Assembly: GCA_964612505.1 (NCBI GenBank)
Contig: CAZTEX010000005.1
Span: forward strand, 1-64,000
Direction of reading: 5' to 3'
Length of the DNA: 64,000 bases
Origin: JAAZZY01 sp964612505
GTDB taxonomy: Bacteria; Chlamydiota; Chlamydiia; Chlamydiales; JAAZZY01
The translations under genes and the position numbers were made by a program. Position 1 is the first letter of the stretch; every line of letters begins with the position of its first letter. The notes below the pieces were generated by a model, which was not told the origin of the DNA, did not search any database, and saw nothing but the letters and a program-made list of their open reading frames with translations. This document shows, piece after piece, positions 17,005-25,489 of the stretch.

Positions 17005-18441
17005 GGTTTCGCTACCAAAAGAAAGCAGCTGGAAACAATCTTGATTCTGATAAGTGCCGACATTGACCATGCCCACTTCAAACAGTCTTTGCATAATCAC
17101 ATAGCGCATAAATCGAATTTCTTCTTCTTGGTAAGTAGGTAGTTTATAGCTCCAATCTGGCCCTTCTTTAGTCAGCGTCACACTATCGTTTTCTCCGACT
17201 GCACAAGTTACCCCTTTTAAAAATTCATCGACTAAATACCAATCACTGCCTTTGATTCTTTCTAAGCTTTTTTCTACTTCACGTACGCTCTTTTCAGTAT
17301 CTAATTTACTTTCAAATCCCATTTTTAATGTGCGATTCTCTGGATGGCGATAAAGATAAAGTGCTTTATCTTCTATTTCCATATTGAGCCAGTGAGGGGC
17401 ATTATGATGTGGACAAAGGGCCTCCTCGTGGCGCACAGCAAGCCCAAGTCTAATGAGTTTTGAGACAATGCGGCTAAAATAAAGTTGCCAAGAGACGATA
17501 TCTTCTTTGGCTGTATTTCTAGCGCCACTGCCAATGATGAGTTGTTTGACGATTTCTTCATCAAAAATTAAATCGCTAGCTGTGGCAGCAGATTGAAGCC
17601 TTAAAGGTTGATGGATAATTTCTTCCAGTACATAAGCCATGTCTTGAACAAAGTGAAATTTTTTTGTGGAAGAAGGTTTAATGTGTTGCTTTTCAGAGAT
17701 CTTTTTAGGAGCATTTTCTCGCCTAAATTTTAAAAACTCTTTCCATTCATAAAAAGGAATAATCTCTTCTTTAAAACGATCTTCTTCTTGAGTGTATTTA
17801 ATGCAACAAACAAAATTAAATTCTAGATGTAGCATATACTCTTCAAAAGCCTCTCTTGAAAGCTCATATTTCTGCTGTATTGCTTTCGCATCTAAAGAGA
17901 AGTTTTCAGAAGAGAATAACTCAGAAATAATGCCTGCCATTACTGGCTCAGTCAAATTAAGGTCGAGCAAATATCTTTCGTAAACATAAGGCGTTTTAAA
18001 ATAACGCTCGATCATCGACTCAAAGATATTGTTTGAAGAACGGGGAACTGCGTACCAAATGGGCAGAATATGAATAGGGAGTTTTTTTAAAATACCCTGG
18101 ATATAGTTCATATTCGGCTTAAAATCTTGATCAAATTTAAGGATTTGAAAGCCATAATATTTGCGCATTTCCTTATCAATGACGATAGAATCTTTATCAA
18201 TGGCAAAGAGCTTTGTTTTTTCCAGTTTTTGTAAGATTGTCAGTAGCTCATCATCTTCTAAATCGAGGTTTTTTTTCAGTTTAACCAAAGGAATGCGAAT
18301 AGAGCCATAGAGAATATCTTCTAAAACCTCGACATCTTGCGGTGTAAAGGAAGCCATTAATATGCGATTGTGAACATCTGTTTGATATTCATAATCTGTC
18401 ACATTAATTTTGTTTTTACGGCTAACGGTCAAGTCTAACAT
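16996..18441 (-). CDS. Conserved hypothetical protein downstream of smpB
   Basis: A 481-aa soluble protein that I do not recognise. It starts MLDLTVSRKNKINVTDYEY and is rich in Glu, Lys, Leu and Phe. Several segments read like winged-helix or helical repeats (LEDILYGSIRIPLVKLKKNLDLEDDELLTILQKLEKTKLF; AIQQKYELSREAFEEYMLHLEF), the kind found in proteins built of tandem HTH modules. No membrane segment, signal peptide or catalytic motif is evident. It starts two bases after the smpB stop, so the two genes are probably co-transcribed; it converges on folD. A DNA- or RNA-binding role is conceivable from the HTH-like pattern, with low certainty. Confidence 0.8.
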   Translation of the reverse strand: MLDLTVSRKNKINVTDYEYQTDVHNRILMASFTPQDVEVLEDILYGSIRIPLVKLKKNLDLEDDELLTILQKLEKTKLFAIDKDSIVIDKEMRKYYGFQILKFDQDFKPNMNYIQGILKKLPIHILPIWYAVPRSSNNIFESMIERYFKTPYVYERYLLDLNLTEPVMAGIISELFSSENFSLDAKAIQQKYELSREAFEEYMLHLEFNFVCCIKYTQEEDRFKEEIIPFYEWKEFLKFRRENAPKKISEKQHIKPSSTKKFHFVQDMAYVLEEIIHQPLRLQSAATASDLIFDEEIVKQLIIGSGARNTAKEDIVSWQLYFSRIVSKLIRLGLAVRHEEALCPHHNAPHWLNMEIEDKALYLYRHPENRTLKMGFESKLDTEKSVREVEKSLERIKGSDWYLVDEFLKGVTCAVGENDSVTLTKEGPDWSYKLPTYQEEEIRFMRYVIMQRLFEVGMVNVGTYQNQDCFQLLSFGSETLC

Positions 18442-18443
18442 AA

Positions 18444-18902
18444 TTAAATCTCTCTAAGCTCTTTTTGAATTGAACGTTTGGCGTCCTTCGATTTAAGTTC
18501 TTCGCGCTTATCATAAGCCTTGCGTCCTTTGCCTAAACCAATTAAAATTTTTATTTTACCCTTTGTCAAATACATTGACAAGGGGATGAGGGCTAAACCT
18601 TTTTCTGCGACCTTACTTTTTAAGCGCAGAATCTCTCCTTTATGCATTAAAAGCTTGCGTTCACGCCTTTCTTCGTGATTTTGCAAGTTTCCATGGCTAT
18701 AAGGGGCAATATGAGCATTTAATAGCCACAGCTCATTATCTTTTACTTTAATGTAGCTCTCTTGAAGGCTCCCGCCATTGTCTCGCAAAGACTTGACTTC
18801 TGTTCCTTTTAAGGTGATGCCGGCTTCAAATTTATCTAAAATCTCATAGTGGTGATAGGCAACGCGGTTGCTTATTAGCTCAGGATCCTTTTTCGCTGCC
18901 AT
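18444..18902 (-). CDS. smpB: SsrA-binding protein
   Basis: SmpB binds tmRNA and delivers it to stalled ribosomes for trans-translation. The 152-aa protein has SNRVAYHHYEILDKFEAGI, LKGTEVKSLRDNGGSLQESY, ELWLLNAHIAPYSHGN and the basic tail GLGKGRKAYDKREELKSKDAKR, which match the family from end to end. The ATG at 18902 is preceded by GAGG nine bases upstream; an in-frame TTG at 18917 has no such site. No ssrA RNA gene is visible in the window. Confidence 0.96.
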   Translation of the reverse strand: MAAKKDPELISNRVAYHHYEILDKFEAGITLKGTEVKSLRDNGGSLQESYIKVKDNELWLLNAHIAPYSHGNLQNHEERRERKLLMHKGEILRLKSKVAEKGLALIPLSMYLTKGKIKILIGLGKGRKAYDKREELKSKDAKRSIQKELREI

Positions 18903-18987
18903 CTGCTTAAACCTCAAGATGCTTCAAGTATATTCGACCCATTAGAATTTGTCTAGGTAAAACAAATTTTTAAATTGAGAGTAAATC

Positions 18988-19017
18988 TTGACAGAACACA
19001 CCTAATTTGATTATGTT
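18988..19017 (+). promoter_or_regulatory. Candidate promoter of dnaN-recF
   Basis: A perfect -35 TTGACA at 18988-18993 and TATGTT at 19012-19017, 18 bases apart, sit 34 bases before the dnaN ATG in the divergent smpB/dnaN gap. The -10 box is weaker (4 of 6). Confidence 0.55.
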
Positions 19018-19050
19018 TTGGTCAGATTTATTTTTATCGGAGACCCCTAT

Positions 19051-20154
19051 ATGAAATTCGTTGTAGCCAAAGAGACCCTTTCAAAGCTCATTACCAATAT
19101 TCAAAACATCGTAAGCCATAAACCGACGATTCCCATCCTTTCTAATTTTCTTATTGAAGCCACTAAGGGAGAACTGACAGTGACAGCCACTGATTTAACA
19201 GTGGGAATTCGCTGCCAAGGAGAGGCTATTGTGGAAGAAGAAGGAGCTATTACCCTTCCAGCAAAACGTTTTTTTCAACTCACCAAAGAGTTAACGGCCT
19301 CTAGTCTTGAAATCCAATCCGCTGATGGAGAGACCTCTGAGATTTCAGCGGGTTCTTCTCACTTTAAATTTCGCGGGATGCATCGAAAAGATTTCCCAAA
19401 TCTTCCCGATTTAAATTCAGCCGTTGTGGTCAAAGTGGAACAAAAAAACCTTAAAGAGATGTTTTTTAGAACAGCTTTTGCCGCTTCTAGAGAAGACAGC
19501 CGCTATGTCCTCACTGGTATTTTATTAAAAATTGAAAAGAAAAAAGCACTCTTTGTGGGTGCTGATGGCAAGCGTCTAGCTGAATCTTCTTTAGAACTCA
19601 ATATTGATAATGCTGTAAGTGGAGAATATATTATCCCCTTAAAAGCAGTCGAAGAAATCTATAAATCTTTAGGTGAACAAGAGTTTGCAACTTTATTTTT
19701 AATGCCTGATAAAATTGCTGTTGAGATTGACAAAACGCTCATTGTAACTAAACTTTTATCTGGGGCATATCCCGACTTTAAGCGCATTATTCCTGAAAAG
19801 TTAGATATTGCTGTCGATCTTCACAGAGAAGAACTCACAGCACTTTTGCGCCAAGTTTCTCTTTTTACCGATGAAGAAAATCAATCAGTTCGCTTCCTAT
19901 TAGCTGCTGGATCCCTCCACTTAAAAGCAAATAATGCCACAATTGGAGAAGGACAAGTCTCTATGCCTGTCAATTACAAGAAAGAGCCTTTTGCAATTGC
20001 TTTTAACCCCAACATTTTTTTGGATATTTTGCGTCACAGCCGCAGTGAAGTGATTCGCCTCGGCCTCAATGACCCCTTTAACCCAGGTATCATTACTGAT
20101 GAGTCTACAGCGCGTTTTGTCATTATGCCAATGCGCTTAAACGAAGCATCATGA
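19051..20154 (+). CDS. dnaN: DNA polymerase III beta subunit (sliding clamp)
   Basis: A 367-aa ring-forming processivity factor. The start MKFVVAKETLSKLITNIQNIV, then PILSNFLIEA, LTVTATDLTVGIRC, ITLPAKRFFQLTKEL, VLTGILLKI and ADGKRLAESS follow the three-domain DnaN pattern, ending in the canonical MPMRL segment near the C terminus. The ATG at 19051 follows GGAG at eight bases; upstream codons in frame lie across the promoter and are rejected. recF follows with a four-base overlap, the usual dnaN-recF arrangement. Confidence 0.97.
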   Translation: MKFVVAKETLSKLITNIQNIVSHKPTIPILSNFLIEATKGELTVTATDLTVGIRCQGEAIVEEEGAITLPAKRFFQLTKELTASSLEIQSADGETSEISAGSSHFKFRGMHRKDFPNLPDLNSAVVVKVEQKNLKEMFFRTAFAASREDSRYVLTGILLKIEKKKALFVGADGKRLAESSLELNIDNAVSGEYIIPLKAVEEIYKSLGEQEFATLFLMPDKIAVEIDKTLIVTKLLSGAYPDFKRIIPEKLDIAVDLHREELTALLRQVSLFTDEENQSVRFLLAAGSLHLKANNATIGEGQVSMPVNYKKEPFAIAFNPNIFLDILRHSRSEVIRLGLNDPFNPGIITDESTARFVIMPMRLNEAS

Positions 20155-21236
20155 CATATATAAAGTCTCTAGCGCTTTATAATTTTCGCAATTATCACCA
20201 ACAAAAGGTTGAATTTTCACCCAAGATCAACCTTTTTGTAGGCCAAAATGGACAAGGAAAAACAAATTGCTTAGAAGCGATTGCCCTTTTTATTGCTGGG
20301 CGCTCGTTTCGTTCTTTGAATTTGCAAGACTGCATTAGGCATGAGCAAAATTCTTTTTTTTTACAGTGTGATTTTAGCAAAGAAAATATTGACCAAACTC
20401 TGTCTATTCATTTTTCTGCTGAAAAAAAACAGCTTCAATACAACGCGAATACCTATAGCCATTTTTTACCTTTAATCGGCATTTTACAAGGGGTTTTATT
20501 TGCTGGGTTTTATGATCAACTCATTAAAGGAGCTCCTCAAATACGGCGCAAATTTATCGATTTACAAAGTGCGCAAATAGACCCACTTTATCTGCAGCAT
20601 CTAAGACATTTTCACAAAGCGCTTAAAGAGCGCAATTTTTTACTTAAAAAAAGAGAGACGAAAATACTTTCTATTTATGAAGAATTGATGGCTAAAAGTA
20701 TTCCCTATCTTTTAACAAAACGTCTTGATTGCTTAAACATTCTGCAGAAGTATTCACAGCAAATTCATCAAGAGCTTACAGATCTTGATGACAGAGTTGA
20801 ACTCAAATACACCTCTCCTTTTCTTCCTACACTCAACATACAATCATGCTTAGATTTAATCCAAAAAAACCGCTTTAGAGATGAGCAGATTGGCTATACT
20901 CACATTGGCCCCCATAAAGATGAACTTTTAATTTATTTAAATGCTCTTCAGGCAAAAAAGTTTGGCTCAGAGGGACAAATTCAAACGTTAATGACCTCTA
21001 TCTATCTTGCTGAATATTTTAGACTCCAAGAGAGTTTGCCAGAAAAACCAATCTTTTGTATCGATGATCTTGGACAAAACTTAGACTTTAGTCGGCAAAA
21101 AAGACTCCTCCAAAAACTTGAGCAAATGGGTCAAGTCTTTATCACCTCTCCTGAAATCCCCCCTTATTCCTTTGGTTGCGACCATGCTATTTTTGAAGTT
21201 AAAAATGGGCAGATAGAGACCCTTTCTCTAAAATAA
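20151..21236 (+). CDS. recF: DNA replication and repair protein RecF
   Basis: A 361-aa SMC-like ATPase that loads RecA at gaps. It starts MTYIKSLALYNFRNYHQQKVEF, has Walker A as GQNGQGKTN (residues about 30-38), the family segment LIKGAPQIRRKFIDLQ, the ABC-signature-like segment KFGSEGQIQTL and a Walker B region reading CIDDLGQNLDFSRQ. The GQN in Walker B replaces the usual (V)xSE, a mild variation. The ATG overlaps the dnaN stop (ATGA), so it is translationally coupled. No further gene follows in the same run; the next gene has its own promoter. Confidence 0.95.
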   Translation: MTYIKSLALYNFRNYHQQKVEFSPKINLFVGQNGQGKTNCLEAIALFIAGRSFRSLNLQDCIRHEQNSFFLQCDFSKENIDQTLSIHFSAEKKQLQYNANTYSHFLPLIGILQGVLFAGFYDQLIKGAPQIRRKFIDLQSAQIDPLYLQHLRHFHKALKERNFLLKKRETKILSIYEELMAKSIPYLLTKRLDCLNILQKYSQQIHQELTDLDDRVELKYTSPFLPTLNIQSCLDLIQKNRFRDEQIGYTHIGPHKDELLIYLNALQAKKFGSEGQIQTLMTSIYLAEYFRLQESLPEKPIFCIDDLGQNLDFSRQKRLLQKLEQMGQVFITSPEIPPYSFGCDHAIFEVKNGQIETLSLK

Positions 21237-21302
21237 CCACCCTCTTTAGTTGTAGTAAAAGCTCTAAATTAAAAAGTTTACATAAAAAACTTAAATGAAT
21301 CC

Positions 21303-21331
21303 TTGCAAATTTCAGCCTGCTTATTAATCAT
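21303..21331 (+). promoter_or_regulatory. Shared promoter, copy 1 of 4 (TTGCAA-17-AATCAT)
   Basis: TTGCAA at 21303-21308 and AATCAT at 21326-21331, 17 bases apart. The same pair at the same spacing precedes all four tandem paralogs, within a longer conserved block (roughly AAATCCTTGCAAATTTCAGC) shared almost exactly with copy 2. Confidence 0.6.
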
Positions 21332-21372
21332 ATTTGGCAATCAAATTTTAAATCCTCTCAAAGGTGAATAAT

Positions 21373-22467
21373 ATGGCAACGGTAGACCAAGCTATCAATA
21401 AAAGCATGATTTTTAGATGTAGCGGTAGTAGTGATGAATCGCAAATACTCAGCACCACCTTTTATAATCATCCAACACTCCAACAACCCTTCACGGCATC
21501 TCAATTATTTAGCGGATCGAACCGCTCTGCGCAATTTTTCAATAGAAGCACCCATCTACACTTCGCTTTAAAAAATGATCCACAAGCAGCAGCCGCTGCT
21601 GCAGCCGATATAGCCCCACTCATTATTTGCTTTCAGCCTACAAAAGAGATGATGTCAGCAACAACATTAGACATAACCTTTACTCATCATCCAACCTCTT
21701 TCTTAAACGTGAATGGAGCGATCTACCCACTATCAGCAGCACATTTAACTCAATGCCTAGTAGGATCCTCTCCCTGCCCACTTTGGAAAGATCCAAATCC
21801 AAGCAGCTTTCCAGAAAAACTAGCAGAAAATCAACACCCTGATGCCACCGTCCACCCCCTTGCAATTAGAAACCTTTCTCCTCCGGGAGCAAATCAACAC
21901 TCTTTCCATACTAAGCTCGGCAAACTTCATAGCGAAGACACTGTTGTTGTCGTGCGAGTTTCCTTAATATCTTCTAGCGGAAAAGATAATTCTCTCTATT
22001 TGAAAGAAAATTGGCTCATCGCCACATCAGAAACTAAAAAACCACCCAGGATTAAGTATCTTTTACCAAAGGCAGATCCTAAAGATCACATACACATAGA
22101 GTGTGTTGAAGAGAAAAAAGATCCAAGATCAAGCGACCTTGCTTTGCAAGAGCTTGCTGAAGTTGTTAAAGCAACATTCAATGAGTGGCATCGTAGCGCT
22201 GTTTTCTGCCTCCAAGATTGTACTCTCCCTACTGAAGCACCCTTTCGAACAACACTGATTATTACCCCTCAGTCTCAAAAACCTTTGGAATATACAGCAA
22301 CATTTGCCAAGAAGAGCGAAGGTCGTGATGCAATGGGACAACACTTGGTTCCAACTGACCCATGTCCCTATCTTAAAAATGTAGAACAAATGACAGGGGA
22401 GCCAACTGTGAATGTAACGCTCGCTCATTTTAAACCAGATCCTGATGACGATACGGCAGATTTTTAA
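21373..22467 (+). CDS. Tandem paralog 1 of an unknown chlamydial family
   Basis: A 364-aa protein that I do not recognise. The ATG at 21373 follows AAAGGTG; an in-frame GTG nine bases earlier lies inside that ribosome-binding site. It is highly similar to the next gene along its whole length. Shared landmarks are an N-terminal MATVD-AINKSMIFRCSGS, an Ala-rich run before DIAPLIICFQPT, TLDITFTH, SFLNVNG-IY-LSAA, SSPCP-W, LAIRNLSP, a KIKYLLP-like strand and a terminal VTLAHFKPDP. Composition is rich in Thr, Ser and Pro, with predicted beta strands; there is no signal peptide or membrane helix. The short charged end DPDDDTADF is shared in type with paralog 2. It probably arose by duplication, and the role is unknown. 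Confidence 0.85.
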   Translation: MATVDQAINKSMIFRCSGSSDESQILSTTFYNHPTLQQPFTASQLFSGSNRSAQFFNRSTHLHFALKNDPQAAAAAAADIAPLIICFQPTKEMMSATTLDITFTHHPTSFLNVNGAIYPLSAAHLTQCLVGSSPCPLWKDPNPSSFPEKLAENQHPDATVHPLAIRNLSPPGANQHSFHTKLGKLHSEDTVVVVRVSLISSSGKDNSLYLKENWLIATSETKKPPRIKYLLPKADPKDHIHIECVEEKKDPRSSDLALQELAEVVKATFNEWHRSAVFCLQDCTLPTEAPFRTTLIITPQSQKPLEYTATFAKKSEGRDAMGQHLVPTDPCPYLKNVEQMTGEPTVNVTLAHFKPDPDDDTADF

Positions 22468-22521
22468 GTTGACTTCTTCTAAAGTTAAAAATGAAGTTAA
22501 GAATTTCTTCTAAACAAATCC

Positions 22522-22550
22522 TTGCAAATTTCAGCCTGCTTATTAATCAT
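22522..22550 (+). promoter_or_regulatory. Shared promoter, copy 2 of 4
   Basis: TTGCAA at 22522-22527, 17 bases, AATCAT at 22545-22550. The surrounding 80 or so bases up to the ATG nearly duplicate the region before paralog 1. Confidence 0.6.
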
Positions 22551-22591
22551 ATTTGGCAATTAAATTTTAAATCTTCTCAAAGGTGAATAAT

Positions 22592-23677
22592 ATGGCAACG
22601 GTTGATAGAGCTATCAATAAAAGCATGATTTTTAGATGTAGTGGCAGTAATGGTGAATCGCAAACACTCACCGTTACCTTTTATCGTAGTTCGCCAGACC
22701 GAAAAACCTTCATGGCATCTAAATCCATGAGTGGCCCCAATCCCTCTGCAGAATTTACACGTAGAAGCTCCCATATGCACTTCTCTTTAATAAATGATTC
22801 AGGAGCGGCAGAAGCAGCTGCTGCTACAGCCGATATAGCCCCACTCATTATTTGCTTTCAGCCTACAGGCGCGATGAGGACAGTACAAACATTAGACATA
22901 ACCTTTACTCATCAAAATCCAACTTCTTTCTTAAACGTGAATGGAATGATCTATCAACTATCAGCAGCATATTTAGCTCATTGCCTAGAAGGATCTTCTC
23001 CCTGCCCATTTTGGGTAAATCCCTCCTCTATAGCAGCGGTTCAAGCAGAAAATGCGCAACCCGGCGCCACTGCCAATCCACTTGCAATCAGAAGCCTTTC
23101 CCCTGAGGGAGCAGACCAACACTCTTTCCATATTAAGCTCAGCAAACCTCAGAGCGAAGGCACTGTGTTTGTTCTGCGAACTTCCTTAATATCCCCTAGT
23201 GGTGAAAATATTTCACGTTATCTGGGCACACCTTGGCTCAGCGCCACCTCTGACTCTTCTAAAAAACCAACCAAAATTAAGTATCTTTTACCAGGAGTGA
23301 ACCCTAATGATCACATACATGTAGAGTATGTTGAGAGGAAAAGGGATCTAGGCTCAAGCGTTGTCTTGCAAGAGCTTGCAGATTTTGTTAAAACAACATT
23401 CGATAATTGCCAGCGTAGCGCTGTTTTCTGCCTACGTGATTGTACTGCCCCTGCTGAAGAACCCTTTCGAACAACACTAACGATTACCCCTAAGCCTCAA
23501 AAGCCTCTGGAATATACAGCAACATTTGCCAAGAGGAGTGAAGATCGTAATGCAAAGGGCGAACACATGGTTCCAACTGACCCATGCCTTTATCTTCAGA
23601 ATACACCAAAACCACCTGTGAGGGTAACACTCGCTCATTTTAAACCAGATCCTGAAGATTTTACGGCAGACCTTTAA
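22592..23677 (+). CDS. Tandem paralog 2 of the same unknown family
   Basis: A 361-aa near-duplicate of the preceding gene, aligned from MATVDRAINKSMIFRCSGS to VTLAHFKPDPEDFTADL. The core motifs ADIAPLIICFQPT, TLDITFTH and SFLNVNGMIYQLSAA are preserved, while the segment around residues 25-60 (PDRKTFMASKSMSGP) is the most diverged. The ATG follows AAAGGTG. Its own copy of the TTGCAA promoter means it need not depend on read-through. Diverged protein with conserved upstream DNA suggests that expression control is maintained while the protein changes. Function unknown. Confidence 0.85.
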   Translation: MATVDRAINKSMIFRCSGSNGESQTLTVTFYRSSPDRKTFMASKSMSGPNPSAEFTRRSSHMHFSLINDSGAAEAAAATADIAPLIICFQPTGAMRTVQTLDITFTHQNPTSFLNVNGMIYQLSAAYLAHCLEGSSPCPFWVNPSSIAAVQAENAQPGATANPLAIRSLSPEGADQHSFHIKLSKPQSEGTVFVLRTSLISPSGENISRYLGTPWLSATSDSSKKPTKIKYLLPGVNPNDHIHVEYVERKRDLGSSVVLQELADFVKTTFDNCQRSAVFCLRDCTAPAEEPFRTTLTITPKPQKPLEYTATFAKRSEDRNAKGEHMVPTDPCLYLQNTPKPPVRVTLAHFKPDPEDFTADL

Positions 23678-23731
23678 GTCGACTTCTTCTAAAGTTAAAA
23701 ATGAAGTTAAGGATTACCTCTAAACAAATCC

Positions 23732-23760
23732 TTGCAAATTTTATGCAGTTCCTTAATCAT
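23732..23760 (+). promoter_or_regulatory. Shared promoter, copy 3 of 4
   Basis: TTGCAA at 23732-23737, 17 bases, AATCAT at 23755-23760, within the repeated block GTTAAGGATTACCTC plus TAAACAAATCC. An in-frame TTG start at 23732 falls on this -35 box, so the gene start is taken further down at 23801. Confidence 0.6.
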
Positions 23761-23800
23761 CCTTTGCCATTTCTTTTTACATGATCAGAAGATAAGCAAT

Positions 23801-24292
23801 ATGGCAACAGTTACCGACTTAAAGTGGCGTCTTAGCTTGCAATTGAATGGTTTTGAACCAACCACAAAAAGTGTCTATATCACTTTTTTACCATCTTCAT
23901 CCAGTAAGATCCCCCCTCGAATATATGAGCAAAACATGGCAAATACTACGTCTTGTGAAATAATACATCAAAGTACTCATCTAAACTGCTTGTCTCATTT
24001 ACATCTTGCTTTTTGGGATACTACAAAAGGGGCGAATACAATTATGTCAACGCGCATTTGCATTCGACTTAAACCTGAAATGTTTATAAATCAACAATTA
24101 TGCTTAACTTTTTCCCATCTTTGGGATCATTCATTTTTTTTAAAAATGAATGATATCTCTTACCCACTCGTATCATCTCCAGCTATTTGTCAACAAGCAG
24201 ACCCCATGCAAGATCGCCTTTGTCGATTTTGGGCACTACCTGATATAGAGCACAGTTTATCAAATGAATTTGATTATCAGGTGGTCGATTAA
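23801..24292 (+). CDS. Tandem paralog 3, short form (core domain only)
   Basis: A 163-aa member of the tandem family. From MATVTDLKWRLSLQLNGFE it runs through HLHLAF-D, ICIRLKPEM, LCLTFSH and SFFLKMNDISYPLVSS, which line up with LHFAL, IICFQPT, LDITFTH and SFLNVNGAIYPLSAA of paralogs 1 and 2. It then stops after an RFWALPD segment, so the C-terminal 200 residues of the larger paralogs are missing. No frameshifted remnant of that part is obvious in the following 160 bases. It may be a minimal single-domain version or a shortened copy. Confidence 0.8.
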   Translation: MATVTDLKWRLSLQLNGFEPTTKSVYITFLPSSSSKIPPRIYEQNMANTTSCEIIHQSTHLNCLSHLHLAFWDTTKGANTIMSTRICIRLKPEMFINQQLCLTFSHLWDHSFFLKMNDISYPLVSSPAICQQADPMQDRLCRFWALPDIEHSLSNEFDYQVVD

Positions 24293-24384
24293 AAATTCTG
24301 CAGCAACCGTTTTATAACAAAAAGTTTTAGAATTATAAAATAAACTCATTTTAAATTTGTTAAGGATTATCTTTAAACAAATTC

Positions 24385-24413
24385 TTGCAAATTTTAAAAA
24401 AATAATTGATGAT
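24385..24413 (+). promoter_or_regulatory. Shared promoter, copy 4 of 4
   Basis: TTGCAA at 24385-24390, 17 bases, GATGAT at 24408-24413, again preceded by GTTAAGGATTATCTT and TAAACAAATTC. The spacer sequence is different, which highlights the two conserved hexamers. Confidence 0.6.
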
Positions 24414-24453
24414 ATTTTGCTAATAATTTCTAAATTCAACCAAGATAAGCAAT

Positions 24454-25413
24454 ATGGCAGCAAAAGGAGCAACATTACAAGGCGCAACATTTCATGTAAC
24501 GAGCAACAACATAAATTTTGACATTCCCTTGGATTCGGAACATGAACATAGAAAAGTGGAGGTTCGTTTAAGTGGTTTTAAGCTGCCAACAGAGGTAGAT
24601 ACAACTTTTTATTCAGGTTCCAAGATAAATAGCATCTCTATTAGAACAGACACGGACCCTAATAGTTGCACTGGAAGATATCGCCTAGATAAAAGGGAAA
24701 AGGATGTTCATTTACATCTTGTACTATCAAATCCTACAAATTCCGCACGCGCGGCTTTTCAAGCTGCAATAACTGTTTGTTTACATCTGACCCCCCTAAT
24801 GAATCTAAAAGATATCCGTCAGCTAAACATAGTTGTTCAACAAAGTTCGCAAGATCCTCGCCTTAGTGTAGAAATTAACAAGACTCGTTTTTTACTTGGA
24901 ACTCAAAATAAATGCCCACTGACAACGCTCGCTATTTGGACGCTTGAGAAACCTGCTGATCGCGCTTCCGATCGTCAAACCATCTATGTTAGAGAGGCTG
25001 CTCCCCCCAAACCTCCTTTTGCAGGGTGGCAGCAACATGTTGAAGAAGAGCCGACAGATTTTACTGTAGATCCAGAAACTGGTGAATTGACGTATGAAGC
25101 ACCAGACGATCCGCAAGCTGACCCTTCAAAAGGTGGCTATCTTGCTCCAGTTCCATTAGATAAAGATTCACCCTATTTAGAACCACCAGCAGTATCACCT
25201 AACACCGGGCTTTATCTGGTTCCAGAGTATCAAGATCAAGACGGTTATCAGCAGACGGATGAAAAGCCAGATGATGAATTGGACAACTCCAATGAGCATT
25301 ATGGCCAACCATTAACATCACGCCCTCAGGCAAAAGTTATTCCTCCTTATTCACAGCCGCTTCGTAAAGTAAGCACATCTGATGGATCGGGCAAGAAAAT
25401 GGATAAGAAATAG
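24454..25413 (+). CDS. Tandem paralog 4 with C-terminal YxxP-repeat tail, candidate host-signalling effector
   Basis: A 319-aa protein. Residues about 20-165 hold the family core (VHLHLVLSNP, ITVCLHLTPLM, LNIVVQQ, LSVEINKTRFLLG, CPLTTLAIW). Residues 180-190 are a PPKPP-type proline cluster. Residues 200-305 form an acidic, Pro-rich, apparently disordered tail with YxxP at Tyr 214 (YEAP), 229 (YLAP), 241 (YLEP), 254 (YLVP), 283 (YGQP) and 299 (YSQP), plus Tyr 259 and 265 in acidic context. Phosphorylated YxxP is the known binding consensus of Crk-family SH2 domains, and tandem YxxP is the layout of the p130Cas substrate domain. A tyrosine-phosphorylated secreted effector is therefore a plausible inference. 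The tail ends in the basic GKKMDKK. No other paralog here has such a tail. Confidence 0.85.
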   Translation: MAAKGATLQGATFHVTSNNINFDIPLDSEHEHRKVEVRLSGFKLPTEVDTTFYSGSKINSISIRTDTDPNSCTGRYRLDKREKDVHLHLVLSNPTNSARAAFQAAITVCLHLTPLMNLKDIRQLNIVVQQSSQDPRLSVEINKTRFLLGTQNKCPLTTLAIWTLEKPADRASDRQTIYVREAAPPKPPFAGWQQHVEEEPTDFTVDPETGELTYEAPDDPQADPSKGGYLAPVPLDKDSPYLEPPAVSPNTGLYLVPEYQDQDGYQQTDEKPDDELDNSNEHYGQPLTSRPQAKVIPPYSQPLRKVSTSDGSGKKMDKK

Positions 25414-25489
25414 TTTCAGCAACGGAAAGAAAATCTAATGCTAATGGTTCGTTGCATGCTTACAAGAGATTTTTGTTGGGGATGATTTT

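Noticed and set aside
23732..23800. N-terminal extension of paralog 3 from the TTG at 23732
   Set aside because: It covers the shared TTGCAA promoter; the other three paralogs start at an ATG just after it (MATV/MAA context).
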